From assembly GCA_018389105.1 (NCBI GenBank), contig JACATO010000933.1, positions 124,001 through 188,000 of the forward strand: a stretch of 64,000 nt of DNA, in the 5' to 3' direction. Positions 1 through 15,300 of this stretch are shown here, one piece after another. A program made the translations under genes and the position numbers. Below the pieces are notes generated by a model. It ran no database searches. It worked only from the letters and a program-made list of their open reading frames with translations, and was not told the origin of the DNA. Source of the stretch: Nautilus pompilius (lineage: Eukaryota > Mollusca > Cephalopoda > Nautilida > Nautilidae). Within the stretch, counting starts at the first letter, position 1; each line of letters opens with the position of its first letter.

Positions 1-255
1 TCCTAATGGAAATCAGTTTAAAAATCAAATAACCATTTCTCTTTCCTGAAGCCTCTGATTAGCTACGGTATCAATAGAAGTATAATTTAAGTTTGTTTTT
101 TTTTTTAACTTGTCACTTTAACAATCAACGTCAGGGAGATCACTCACAATTTACCAAGGATTAGAAGTTAACAAAAAATGAAGTATGAAATGTATAAAGA
201 AAATACTCATTAGGAAGTTTTGTGAAGAGCAAATTTTGATGACTACACTACTCAC

Positions 256-328
256 CGTTTTTAGGCTGGTTCAGAATATTTACAGAATAAATGGAAGATG
301 AAGGCTCAAATAGGTGGATCAAAGATGT
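256..328 (-). CDS. PMS2: PMS2 exon 12, last exon inside the window
   Basis: 73 bp coding [19 protein letters not shown] then NQPKN (residues about 373-396). It continues straight on from exon 11, as human LLLAVLKTSLI does. The acceptor is TTCTTTGCAG and the donor GTGAGT. It is too short to show up as a long reading frame, and was found by phase and homology. Exons 11 and 12 together have 153 bp against 156 in human exon 10. Confidence 0.88.
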
Positions 329-3300
329 CTGCAAAGAAAGGTACAGCCATATGAATTTAATGCATCATATTGAATAATAATAGAAATTAGTTTTCCAATT
401 TTGATAACTATTTTTTTTGGAAAAAAACTAGATCTGATTTTGAAACTAGAAACCTTTATCTATCTTTTAACAAAAAGTATAAAGGTTGAGAAAAATCTAT
501 TAAAAAATCTTTCTCAACTGAAAGTACATGGTTTTTTTCCAAAATAAAGAGAGTTTTAATCTGCACTAATTGGTGTCTATTTCTTCAGGTATTTCTTAGC
601 ACACAGAAAAATTACCTACTGATATAATTTAACAAAAAATGTAAAATAACTATAATATTTAACATAAACAAATAATTTTAATATTCTAATTATGTTAAAG
701 AAACTGTTTGAATGGCTAAGACAGAGATCATCAGCTCTGCCAAGTTTCTTTCTTTTTAGATTTCCTTTTCAGAAAGTTAATTTTCTGCATAGAAGCAACA
801 CATTTTTTGAGAGCAGCTCTGACAGTGTTTCTGTAGAGTAGCAGAAACTGAATGCACCTACAAAATCTCGTACCAACCTTGATTATGGCAAGTAATAGCT
901 TTTCATTCTCCATGAAGATCTGACGTTTATCAGGAGTAACATTTACATCAAAAGACTCTAAGAAAATTGGAAGAGAGAATACAATAATTGAAAATTATGT
1001 AGTTGGAGTTTCAATTTATTGCAGATTTAATGTACCAATGGTTTCAACAGTCCAATATTCAGTTTACTAGTCTTTTGAAATATGCAAAAATACATCACAA
1101 TGCATATAGTTTGTTTGTTTTTTTTGCCTCCTGGTAAAACTGTAAATTGTGGAATATTTAAAAAAAAAAAAAAGAAATTTGTGAAAGAAGAAAAAAATGT
1201 ATTCAGCAATTGTAGATGGTGGGAAAGGTCTCTGTGCACCAAATCATAAGAATTTAAGTTTATCTTACTGGCCTCAAACAGCCAGAGATAAAAACATTCC
1301 AGTTTCTTTGTTAATCTGGTACAAGCTAAAGCTAATACATTTGTGACCTTGTAAGAAATTAGTGATTTCAAGTGCTAAACTGGATGGCTGCAGTGTTTCA
1401 AAGAGCATCATGATCTTAAGTTTATGTCATCATCAGAGAAAAATCTGGTATGGATACTACAACCATCTTTAGTTTGTTGGAAAACATTTTCCCAACAATA
1501 GCAAGACTTCTAAAAAAGTAAAGAATAATTGTTTTTTCTTTAGAAAATTACCGAAATCTGTTATAATGAACATTTCTTTGATATTGCAATCTTCTCACCA
1601 TTTCATGGAGATTCACTATAATGAGGTGTTACTGTATATACAGATCAGCACAAGTTATAGTAGTTCAATAACTGTAACATAAAACCAATTTGTGTTTTGA
1701 TAGTTTATAACACTGCACTATTTATGTAGTATTTCAGAGTGAAGCTAATTTTATGTACTATAAAAAGTTCTAAATGTTTACCACATAAACATCTCCAGCT
1801 AGAACAGCTTATTGATCAGATATTCAGAGTACCTTTAAGCACTGCAACTTAGTGTTATTTGTGTACAGATCTGACAAATAAATTTTATTAATGAAAACAC
1901 CATACTGTACTTCACAAAATAACCAGAACTTTAGCAAACATATTTTTTTAAAGTCCTATTAAAAGTGTAAATATGATATGAACAATTTCTTTTAAATAAC
2001 AAAGAAGATAAAATGCAAGATTAAAATATTTTAGAAATTAAGTTCTTTTTAAATACATCATCTACTGAAAATCATATGTATGTACTGTCAAAGAATGAAA
2101 ACAAGGAGTAAAACTTTTATTCTGACCAAAGAAAATGCATATCCTCCCAGAAACACAGTCAACAACACCATAAATAGTAAAGGGTAAAACAAATTGGATA
2201 CTTTATGGCAAATTATATAAGTCAGTGTTACTGTATCTTTAAACATGCCTGTCCTACCTTTGGCCATCCTGATGCTGAGCACAACAAGTGGGTACTGGTG
2301 CCGGTTATACATATGGTACACTTCATTCACTGCCTTTGACATCTATAACACAACAACAACAACAAAAAATTAAATAAAACCCTGACCATTTCTTTTTAAT
2401 AAATAAACACAAGTGAAAACCCTCAGCCGACCCATATTTCCTATGACCTCTTGGTCTCTTTCAAATAACGAGAGTAAAAATACGACCTGAAACATAATTT
2501 GAGACTTCACTCCACAGTTGGACAAGAGCTTGCAGTATAATTAAAACAAACATACATGGCTCCAAGAACAGATCTTTTTATCCATTTGCAAGAACTTATT
2601 CACAAATATTTTAATCTTCTTACTAACGACAAAGCATTTAACTGCCTCTCGATCGTGCCAACTTAGATAAGTGTAACTAGACCCAAAAAGACAGCCAATT
2701 TTCCCGACTAAGTGTTATTTACTTTAACAGAATCACAAGGTCTTTTGTTGACAAAGAAAAACTGCCTGTCAGCACTGCTGCGTCCTTGGCCATGGTCACA
2801 CCTGGAGATGAGGCCTTCTATTCTGAAAGATAAACAACCCATAGTGAAACAATAGTATTTAGATAAAACTAATGGGCCATATATACAATACACAACAGAA
2901 ATGATTACTTTATTCTTAATCACTTTTATGAAATTTTAGTCACTGCAGCTTTTACAGATGGTCCATTTCCTTCCTAAGAGCCCTCATGTGGTGGTGTCCT
3001 CACTTCCTTGTAATTACTGACCTAGCCTATAAGCAGTCTACACTACTAAAAAAAAAGATAAAGAACTTGTGATATTCTGATATAAAATGTACAAATTTAT
3101 TAAGAGTAAAATATTTGTACACAATTCAAAATTTTTGCACAAAATCTGGACAATTCAATGCATTTAGTGACATCATGACATGGAATATCACTACCTTTAT
3201 ACCTTAAAATCACATGACCTTCAGTAACATGTATGACATCCTCTGGCTTGTACTGCAGCATCACAACTGCATCTTATGGCAGTGTATTCCACTGTAAAGG

Positions 3301-6300
3301 TTTAAGGCAGTACCAGAATGGTCCAAGAAGCATGTTTGCTGTCCTACAACTCATCTCAAACATATTTTATCAAACTTAGTAAGTCAGAGAAGCAAATAGG
3401 CCATGAAAGACATTGAATATTTTCTACTTCAAAATGATTTATGGATCCTTGCATTATCATCCATAATAATGTAACAACAGGTCTAATGACCAAGTCTGGT
3501 TAGCAATGCCCTTTAACATAATTCCATCAATTAGTTCACTTTGTGGTCAGGTGACAGCACCTGGCTCCAATCTGCCAAAGTCTGAGCCCTAGGACATGAC
3601 AATCTCACCCTGTGGTGTTATCAGTTTGCAAAATACTAGATATTTAATGTGTATATTAGCAGAGTACAGCTGTTTCATATAGTCTGGTCAAAGGTCCCAC
3701 GGACCTAATGATGGAACACAGTGAGATAGTGTGGTTATATCAAGCCAGATAGATTAGTATTGTTATGGCAAATTTCCAGATGTTACATTAACTGAATCAA
3801 TCTTTCTGTACCTCTGCAAAAGCACTGTGTTACACTAAGTTCAACAGTCACATGTCTGCCTACTTCTAGTTTATAACCATGTTCTAGATGTTTGGCACCT
3901 CATTATATAAACTTCTGTGACCCAGTTTGAACAATAATTATTAAACAAATTTTGAATCACCTGACAGTGATTTCAAGCCCGACCCAAAAAGCTACTGATG
4001 CAGATAAAGCGAAAAAATTCTCACATGACTGACACCTCAGATTTACAGTGGCCAACTATAATACAAAAGTTCTTTTACAAAATATCCCTATATTGTATCA
4101 CTCAGTATGATAAAAAAAGCAAAACTGTTATTTATTTAATCTTACTACGGACGGTAGTCAAATTTCATAAATCATAAGTATAAAAATCTGTGTATGAAAT
4201 GTTAGCAAATGAAGCCATCTTTTATTTTTTTTAAAACCTTAAAATTCCAAATTAATTTTTTAACGGTAAAACTTTACATTTATAGCACCATGAAAAATGA
4301 TAAAATGTAAAATAAACTACCAATCCATTCAGTTTTTCTTGAAACAATGATTCTACCTTTACATAAATTTGGCATGTGAAGTTCTGCTTATACAATCGTT
4401 TAAGAAATTAATTTATAGGTTTACTGAAAATTTATTTATATCTGATTTGGGAAAAATGTGATGATTTAGACATTATTAGGAAATGCAGTCTTACTGGATT
4501 GCCGCCATTATCACTTTATTTGACTATCAACACAGACCATTTATTTAGCATCGTAGGATGAAAAAATTCAGAACTCACTTCCACCAGCCTTGATGGTGAA
4601 AATAATAGAAGAGTAGGCAGAACAAAGTATCACATACATTTTTTAAAATATTATCAGTTTGCACTATATGTTAATACATACCCAAACATGTTAAGGCAAT
4701 TCTCTGGTTGTACGATATTAAATTCACTGCAAATTTCACCTGTGGGTTCCACTTGCTTGAATTCCACCAAACTCTGTAACTATATGACATACATACATAA
4801 ACACAAGATAAGGGCTTAAACTCTAATGTAAAAACGTAAAGGAACTTCTTCGCAGCCAGTGCAGAAGTGATAAAATTCCTATTGGTCATGAATACAAACA
4901 GGATTATCAAATGCAGTGGTTCTGACTTAATGCAACTATTTCTTGAATCAACCATCAAAGGGCAGGTCAGCCTATCAAAGAGATGATAAATTTTCTAAAA
5001 CTTTTTAATGAAACAAATATGAACATTAAAAAGAATTACCTACCTGCTTTGGACCAAAAACTTTGGATATATTTTCTTTCATAGTACTGCTTCCATTGGA
5101 GGACACAACCAAACACTTATTTCTGTAAAAACATTTTTTTTTTCAAGAAACATTCAATGCCAAAATTAAAACTTTTTTAAAAAGTTACAAAATAATATAA
5201 AGAAATACATTTCTTGTAAAATGGTCATTGTTGATATATACAACACCAGTATAGTTAGTTGTTAGAAAGCCATGAACACAGGTAAACATTCAGCAAATGT
5301 GGGATATAGCATGTTTCTTTGTAATTACAAGACTATGTGAAAAGTGGATTAGCTATATTATGTATTTTTTTATCTTGGAATCTTACTCACCCTTTTCCAG
5401 TTTGGTTGTAACAGGATATACGCAAACCTGTGCTGACAATACAGTAAGCGTTGAGAACCTGCACCATCTTACTAAATTCTTTCTTCAAATTCCGAAGAAA
5501 TTCCTTGTGTCTGACGGGCAATGTGTGAAATAGATTCTGTAACACAACTGTAGTACCTTTCTGGAAAAAAAGGTAAAACAGGATTAGCGATGCAGCTTGT
5601 ATTTTGTGATCAGACATCTAAATATCATGATATAAAGTAATGGAAATATGCATTATTACAGAAAATATAGAAAAACAAAATGAACAACTTGTACAGTACA
5701 TTAGTATTTGATATAAGAGCCTCTAGCATGACCCCTTGTTTTCATGCACTTATACTGGTTATTAATGTATGACTTGGAATGTAGTACATGGTTCCAAATA
5801 TCCTGTAGCACTTTTCACAATTCATCCAAACCTCTCATATCGTCAATAATATTAACGTCAGGATATTGTGTATAAGCCAACCATTCACACAAAAACTGCT
5901 GTTTATTACTAAATAGTTCAACCTTAGATTCATCTGTAAACAGAATAGTCCATTTCAGCCTTAAACATTTGGTTGCCTATCTTCAGCAAAGGTTTTCAAA
6001 CAGCTACACATCCACTGAGACCACTTTGCGCTAATATATATTTTACTGTTCTTAAAGAAACATTAACAAAATACTCGCAGTTAGGTATCTGCAAGATCTC
6101 TACTGGCTGATTGTCTATCACATAAAGAACATACAAAGGTAAATTACATCACTTTTGGAGAGTTTGATCTTTCTTCATCAACCATGTCTACTGTCCACAA
6201 TACCATTTGATGTATCCTCCTCTAAGCTTTGCATACAGCTCCTGTAATCTGCTGTATTAAATAGCCTTCACTAACTTAAACTTTAATTTCTAAGCATTTG

Positions 6301-9300
6301 TCATGAAATATTTCCCAGGAGCCATAGTATTTACCGCACTACAAGATATCAAGATATTACTGCCTATACTTTTATAGTCCTTACGCAGATGTGGTACATT
6401 CTGATTGCTTGCATGACAACCAATTACAAAGTACTATATAAACACACGACTGTACTACTAAGAAGCATTTCACTTTTACATGAGATACAATTCTATCATG
6501 TCTTATTTGCATTTTATACCAGTTTTTCCTCGGTTTCCATAATTATTTCCGATACTGTGTAATAAAAGTATTAATAATAAATTAAAATGATATTATTATT
6601 ATCAACAAAAAAAACAAACATGATGTAAGTATACTTATGTAAATCCTTTAAAAGTTAGCTGTTTCTTTATAAATTTGGGAAGGTAAAAACTCCAAGATGA
6701 TGTTCACACCTGTCACCCAAAGTCTGTCTACATTCCAACATTAAAACTGACAATCATCATATCATTTCTGGAAGTTTCTTTCAAGCAAGTGAGGAAAACG
6801 AAAGGTTAATATTACCAGTGAAAATCTTTTTACCTGTCTTGCACAAGGCAGTCTGCTGATTATTTTCCCACTGTTATCAAACTCTAATCTAGTACCTGCT
6901 TTAGCATTTTCATGTTGTGTTATGACTGCCATGTTACTGAAATACAGGAAAAAAAGCAAAATTCATTAAAGTAAAAAGTTTCAGCTAACAACATAAGCAA
7001 AAAATAAAACCATGCAATGATAATTAAAGCCAGTAATGGCGTCACTGCCTAAATCCAGAGGTCAAATGATGTAGAATCCTACCTAAACATTTGTTTACCC
7101 AGCCCCACTACCCTAGTTTGTGTTGATAATCTTCTGGTGCATCCAGTCAAAGACAGCAAACATAAAATTTTTAAATTACCAATAAAGCCCACACAAGAAT
7201 GGAAAAGGTGAAGATCTAAAAAAAACACCACGCATTATTCGCCTGTGCTGACCAATACACAAACAATCTGCAATATAGTTGTCCACAGTACTATTTCTAC
7301 AAACCATCTGTAAATCTGTTTTAAGATTTTCAGCACAAGTATCTCAAACTTAAAACTGAGCAACATCCACAGTGTGTGAAAGGGTGCTTGAACTTAAATA
7401 ATAAATATCCTTCACTCCTGCTACAAGCAGCTACCAACGAGAAAAACAAGATTAAAACCTTTCATGAACGTAAACAGCAAGCAACAACAAAAGGTTAGGA
7501 TACTCTTTCATATCGCTAACTATTTTGATTATCCTAAAACTATCTAAGATCTCAACTGTTTTAATTTGCTCAAGTGGAAATAAGGTACAGCAACCTGCAA
7601 GTTTACAGAGAAACTGCTTTAGTTATGAAAATATAGAAACCAGGGTACTTTTATGCTAATTGCTGTTTCACTCTGCAAGCATGAGAAAAGTAGTGTTGAA
7701 TCACGATTCCTCAATGTTGTTTACATTCCAACTCCTCACTACGTTAACAGATTATTTTGTGCAAAATATTTAGATCTTACGAGGACTTAAAAGTAAATGA
7801 GATGAATGTGATCAATCAATTTTTAGATGCAAGAACACACACACAAACACAATATATATAATATAATATATATTAAGTGGCTGAACATTGGGGTCTAACG
7901 TCTCTTCTGCAGTCAAAAAGCTAAATGTCTGGCGTTTTACCTGTACACATTTAGAAAATCTGTTTACCTTAAAGCAGAGAGTGAACTGAGGGCTTCTCCC
8001 CGAAACCCAAATGTCTCAACAGCGACCAGACCAGAAAAATCCTTAAGTTTGGAAGTGTGATGTTTCAGTGCTAAAAAGAAAAAAAAAAGATATTGAATGG
8101 AAATATATCTTGACAGAAACTTAATCTAAAAAAAAAAAAACCTAGATTTTATTTGAAATACTTATCACCATCATTTCAAACTACATCCAACAACTTTTTT
8201 AAAAATTATTACGTGTTTAATTGCGTCAAATTTTAATAATTTTCAATGCTAAACAGATATTTATTTTTTTTTGTTACCAACTCAAAACCAGCAGCCACAA
8301 GAAATTGTAACTTCACTTACTCAACCCCTCAAGATTTTTTTCCTCCACTCCGCAGCCATTATCAATAACTTCTATTGTTTCACTCCCATACTCTTTCAAC
8401 TTGATTTCTAAAAAAAAGGAAAAGAAAAAGGAAATCAAGTTATTAAAAGCAAAAACTATTAAAAACAGAAAAAAACAATGTAATAGTGAAAAAAAATACA
8501 ATTTTCCAATTCAACATCATCTGTGAACAGAACAGCTAGGACTTTAAAATCACTGATTCCCTGCATGGAAGAAAAAAGAAGAAATAAAGAGAGCACAAAT
8601 TCCTTTCCACCAAATACTTTTTATTTAAAGTTGAAAATGTTATAAGACACATTTCTTTTAATGCTACTATTAGAATTAATGTGAAAAATTTTCATTAATC
8701 ATTATTAACTGAAAAGCCAAGTGATGCTCTGAGCAAAAGAAATATTTGCAGAAGGCAACCTGGTAACATCATCTCCTCTAATCTAAACAAAACCAGACAA
8801 TAGAAACTTCGTGTGTTTCAGCATTTGGCATAAAAAACATTGTGTTTCTCTTCAGTCAAGGGCCATATAAAACATGCAGAAACAATCCTCAAACAATTAT
8901 GCCATTTTTACTTAGCTGGGACTAAAAATATTATGACTAATTAAAAGCTAAATTAATGGAAACTGGTTTCTTTTAGCAAACACATGAACACAGACAGTCA
9001 AAAGTTCGGTTTGTAGCTAAGGTGGTTTTTATAAGAAAAAAGGAACACCAAAATGGCAATGAAAAACAAAATATATTTACAAAAAATAGAATAGAATATT
9101 TTAGACTGCAAAACATCAGAGAATAAGAGCTAAAAAATTGTCACCTGATTGCAGCTGCTGAGAGTTTATGTCTAATAGCTTTTGCTACTTTCTATTCCTG
9201 TCCACAACTCTTGTGTAGAAAACTATACAGTGCAATATCAAGATGAAGTTAAATCTGCACGTTGAACAGATTAGTGTCCACCTGCATGGCATTGGATGGA

Positions 9301-12300
9301 GAACATCAAAGCTATGCTATCAATAGTGACTACCTGGCACATGCCATGTACAGTGCATACATAAATACGTTGACTTAATCATGCGAGATATGCAGTCAAA
9401 GCATTCTACTGTCAAATCCTACAAGTTCTTCTCTGATGGGGCTACTTCTCACTCAATTTAAGCATGAACCTTGATGTTTTCAAACTGAGTACCATTTGAG
9501 TGATGCTGCATCATTTTTTAAAAAAAAAAATTTTTTTGCTACTAGTATGGAAAAAGGGATGTTCATGGTGTTGGAGCACCGTTAGGTATCTGGTTTGGAC
9601 ACTAGCTCTTGCCTAAAGTATATTGTTAGGGATGTTATTCTACATTGAGCTTTGGTTGGGCAACCGCCTTGATCCAAGTCTTGTCTTCCACTCTAGGATA
9701 TATATATGAGATAGCCTTTAGCAACCAATTAACTGTAGTCTGTAACTATTTTTTTCAAAATTATTTTTCTGCTAACATGTTCAGCGAAGGCATAGATGTA
9801 TAACTCTGCAGAAGGTAATGGTTGAATGCTCTTACTAGGGGTGTTTCTCCAAAAATTCCAGACTTATGTCAAAAAAATTTCTTCCAATTAGGTATAATGC
9901 AAATAGTATTTAAAAAAACAAGCATAATCTAATGAAAATCCAGGGTTTGTCAGGCTGAAAATCGATGCTCTCACCCCAAAAGCGGCCTAAAACAGTTTTA
10001 ATAGGTTTTTCACCACTCTAAAAAGTCTCCCAAATAAGAGTACAAAGTTTGATTAAAACAGATAAGCAAATTTATCCCCAAAAAATGTTTATTCTAAATT
10101 TTTAAAAAATATAATTAACTTCTTTGATGTTTTAAAGTTTGTATCTCATATACCTGCCAAACATCTATTTTTGGCTACAATCTGCTTTAGTTTAGCGGGT
10201 GACATCACATTTTACGACTTTTACCAGCTCTCTCTCCAAACGACCCGAGAATCTGAACATTCTCCAACGTAAAAGCCAATGAACGCCATTCTTCCGTCAA
10301 ATCCATCATCCCAAATAACAGCAGATGGTTATTTGAAGGTAGATTATTTTTCCTTCTTGTTAAACGTCATTACTTTAGCAGTAGGTAGAATAAGTGGTTA
10401 TCTTTGTAATCATCTGGTATTCTTTTCAGATTCATTTAGCTCTTCTATTATTTATAACTGTGATTCAAACTTTTAAATTTCATTTGGTATCAGATAATTG
10501 TGTGTCCACAGAATTTGACACAAACTGTAACAAAAATGACTGCCCTGTATCTAACTGCTGTTGTTGTTGTTGTTTCATCCAAGTTTCTTATTTTTCTAAC
10601 TTTGGGTTGCACATCTACTTTTAAACTGACTTAGACTGGTCAGCCAATTTCTTTTTTTCTCTATCTGTTTGGCATTGCATTTATTACTTCTCAACATTCA
10701 ATAGGATTAGTAAAATCTAAGATTTCTTCAAAACTTGCAATTTCTTCTGCAGTTGCTTGTTGTTCATCTTGTTGCTCATATTCCCCGTCAATGGTTTTAC
10801 TCACCACACCGATTCATGGTCGTCTTGTGATCCTGATAGAATAATAGGTCATCCCCATTAAGTTTAGCTGTGATCTTTCCGATATCAAAAAGATCAGTTT
10901 GTCAAATCGGAGAGCTTTTGGTCCTCACTTTCTTTTAATTTTAAAAACCTACTGAGTTTTCCATGCTCTATTACGAACTTATACCAATTTCTTTTTTGCA
11001 TGTATATGAATAAATATAATTATTTCACTTAATTTTCTAAAAACAGGAGTAATAAATGTGAAAGTTTTATTTATTAATTACAAATTTCTCTATTGGAACC
11101 TAATGTGAGAGAAAAATAAACTAAGTGGTGAGCCCTAAAAAAAGAAGAAACTATCAGACACATTTTGAACAAGCAGCTACTGCTGGCCTACATGGGGTTA
11201 ACAAATAAGATGTGCAAAGAGCTCAGTGGTATAAATGGAATTGCGAGTTAAAAAATCTCTGAAAAAGTGGCAATTTTAGATCATTTCAGAACCACTATTG
11301 TCTACAATGAGGATAAGCATAGACTTTTCTGCTAAGTTTAAAATGAATCCAACCGGTGTAAATTGAGTTAGAGGAGGAAAATCCTCAAAATCTAAGTGAA
11401 ATGATGTTGTCCTGGGAACTCAAGTTACATGGCAAGAGCCACCTAGTGCTTGACTACTGGTACAATGAAATAAACATAATGTATGTCATGTGTAAAATTA
11501 CTTTTTCACCCAAGTACCCTACCACTGAGGCCCTGTATCTTTGAACTAGATGCTTACAATTTTGCAAACCATTCTTTGAGAGTCCAATGCTCCAATGCAA
11601 CTTCAATACAAGTTTCATAAAAAATCTAATGATTTGATGTGGAATGGCCTGAATATAAACCAGTTGAAGAATAGTATCACTAACAAAGACTGAAGTTGTG
11701 TTCTTGTCATTAGATACAATTAATTCATCTTGTTCGTTGCATAAGTATATTAAAAATGGATCTTAGTAGGTACCACATGAATGAAAACAAGCAAATTAGA
11801 TGCAATAATACTTATAGTAACAATCCCAGGATTTTGACCAATTTTGTTTAACAGTAACTTATACACAACCATGCCACAATTTTATTTCATTCAAAAAATT
11901 ATATGAATTACTGTGAAGTACTGGAAATGTTAAATATAAAAAATAACAGGTGTGACCAAAAAGAAAAAGAAAATTGATGAAAGTCTGTTTTCTGTAATAA
12001 AAATGTGTTGTGTAACTTTAAAACTTTTAGCACCATAAACATTAGCTAATACAGAATCAAGAGAACTCAAGACAACCCCATCAATGTAAGTACAGATTTT
12101 TATTAACTAACACATTAATGGTTCTGGAATTTGAAGTGCAAATATAGAACCCTGATAAAGTTTGTTAATACATAAGCCAAAGATACATAATAAACAAAAT
12201 CAAAGCTGCACAACATAAGCATTCAAATTAACACTTTATAGAAACAATAAAAACTAAATGAGTCTTTTATATTATAATCACAAATAAAAACAGGCTGAAA

Positions 12301-15300
12301 CAATTTACGAAGAAAAGGAAAAAGATACCTATGGCTGACATAATAGACTTCATAGGATATCCTTCTTGTTTTCTGTATTGACACTGTTAAAGGTACTGAA
12401 TACAAAACTAAAATTTGTTATTATCTGAAAGCACATCTTTAACTTTACTTATGCAACCACACTTATTTAGAATAAAATCATTAGATCACTTATCAGAATG
12501 AGTAATAACCAGTATTTTATTTGTTGAAATGTTTATTTCACCTGAACTGGAATACTCTATGGTTTGCTTAGGTGTCCAGAAAGGGTAAGTGCCTTAATCA
12601 CATAGCTGCTGCCTTTCATTATTATGAGCTGTACATTCAGAATAACTACATCTTTTTAAATCTGGTTTTCTGCATATTAAAGAAAACTTTTTTCAACAAA
12701 TATTTCACAGATGTTATAAACTTACCAAAATTAACAGATGAGGCTTTTTTAATAGCATGACAAGAGTAATTCAAAATTTTTAAAACAGAAAACAACAAAC
12801 AATGGGAAAGCAATGATAGATTTGCATTTTCTTTGGTCAATGCCGCTATAAAGCAATACTACTACTAAATAACTGTTATAACTATATATATAATATATAT
12901 ATATACAGGGTGTCCGTAAAGTTACTATACAGTCTTACCAGTTTACGATCACGTCCCAATTGAACCAGCCTGGAATAACTGTCTGGGCAGGAATATCGTC
13001 TGATGGAATTGTGGGTCCACAGTTCTTCGACGGAACTGTTACAGGAGAAAGGTACCTGGACAAACTGAGAAATGTCATCGTACCGGCATTGAAACAACGA
13101 CCAGTAACTTGTAAGACTGTATAGTAACTTTACGGACACCCTGTATATATATATATATAACAAAAACTATTACTACTATTTACCAACATTAGTTGCTCCT
13201 GCATCAATACTGTTCTCCAGCAACTCTTTGACGGCTGTAGCGAGAGTAAGCACCACCTGACCAGAACAAATTTGATGGACACACTTTGTATTGATCGGTT
13301 TAATGGTCCCAGCATCTTGTGATGGTGGATAACTGTCTCTGAAAACAACCATCATCCATATATTAGAAAATCTGAAACTATTATAAAAATAACAAGAAAA
13401 GTTATGCATGCATAATACACCCAAGGTAAAAACTAAGAGTCAATCACATTTTTTTTTGCTCTATGTTCTATGAGCAAAATGAAAACTAATTACTTTATAA
13501 CACTGTCTTTGATAAACTCATTCTCTATCATATTTGCTATGGTTCAAACTTACTTTGAACCATTTTTCTATTAACAAATGTCTGAAAAATTCCATGGTTC
13601 CTTAAAGTATTTTATCTATATTTGATCAAGCTTCAAAGTGCCTAGTTTGTATGAGAGACAAATTCTTGCTTGGATCTCACTTACTGGAAGAAAATACTGA
13701 CATATTATTCAAACTTTACCTTGACTGGTAGCTTCTCATGAGATACACTTCTGAAAATTATAACAAGCCCAGCAATTAAAGCAGATGCCAATACCACCAG
13801 TGTAATTCAGTCATAAAAAGACCCCAATCAAGAAAACAGCAGCTTTTTTGTTCTAGCTAAGACATAGGCTACACCACCTTTAATATTATGAAATGATCAA
13901 TCAACTAAATACTACTGGTATCTAGTATGTAAACAAGGGAGATAAATGTTATTAAATACCAATTAAATCTAGTAAATAAAAAAAACCAACCAAAAAAATA
14001 AAATTACAAGTTTTAATATATTTTGTGAAACATTTTGAGTGGATAGATACTGTAACTAACATGCAGAGATTCTTTTCTAACCCATTTTTCTCCATACTTG
14101 GTTTGGTGAACCTTCCATAGCTTGGTTTCTTTATATTGTACTGGTTTGTTAACATCAGTGTTCTCCCTTTTGTTTCTTTCCACAGCTATACAAACAAGTT
14201 ATAGTTGAGACTCCATTGTATGCATCAACAGGGACTACTTCACCTAGCTTCAGTCCAAGACTTCCCAAATGTGTATGTCAGTGATGTTTAACACAACCTT
14301 GATTTCCCCGCATACCAGGGGCAGACAGCTGCTTGCAGAGCAGGCAGGGTGGCAATAATGGAAAGTTGAGCTGAGGAAAGTAGTTTATAACTAACTTTCA
14401 CAGTAATAATTGTATAAAAGGTATGGCCAAAATACATTTTCAGTTTATTGACATTATGAAGACACCATAACATACTACATATGGTATGTCACGACCTGAG
14501 TCCAAAATGACCATCACGCACTGGAAATTTGCATACAGGCCAGTTTTCATGCAATTTAAATGTGTCATGTTTGCATGAGACATAAACAAAAGATAGGTTC
14601 AAGCACAGGCATCCAAAAAGCAGCTAATGGGAAAAGCTAATATATATTCTACTAGCATACTATTATTTGGTTGACTGGTCGTTTGCTTGTTTATTTTGTT
14701 GTTGAGGGTGTTTCCGTTTTTCCCTCTCTTAGTACTCTTGTGTTCAATATTTATTTTTAAGAGAACAACAAAATGATTAAAATTTTTTTTTAAATGTTTC
14801 TGCGAGTTCATGAAAACAAATCCAGAAACTACTTAAAACTGTACAGCTAGATTATCATGTCAGAGATGAAAATTGCTGCTTAGAAATTCTAAATGAAATA
14901 AAAGTTTTTATTACTGTCATGCTTTCTCAACCGTTTTGAATGCTAATGTAAAGATCTAAGGAGGATATCAGCAGTTTGTAACTAATATAGAAACCAGTGT
15001 CACCACAGCATGATAAAGTATAATGGAAAAGTGTTGTTATTCTTGTTTTAGGCAAACATTCTGCAATATCAGAAATGTGCACTTTGCTATGTCTGTAAGT
15101 AAGCATTCAGTGCCCATATGAGAATATAGTCAAGTTCCTGGCAGAATAGCAATGCAACAGCTAAAAATAAACTGATACTACCATGATAATGCAGCAATGA
15201 AAATATCAATGTATATGAAACAAACGTCACAATGTTGCAAAGTAAAAGCAGTATGTGCTGGCCTACAATCAACATATTTCCACACTACCAGTCATAAATA

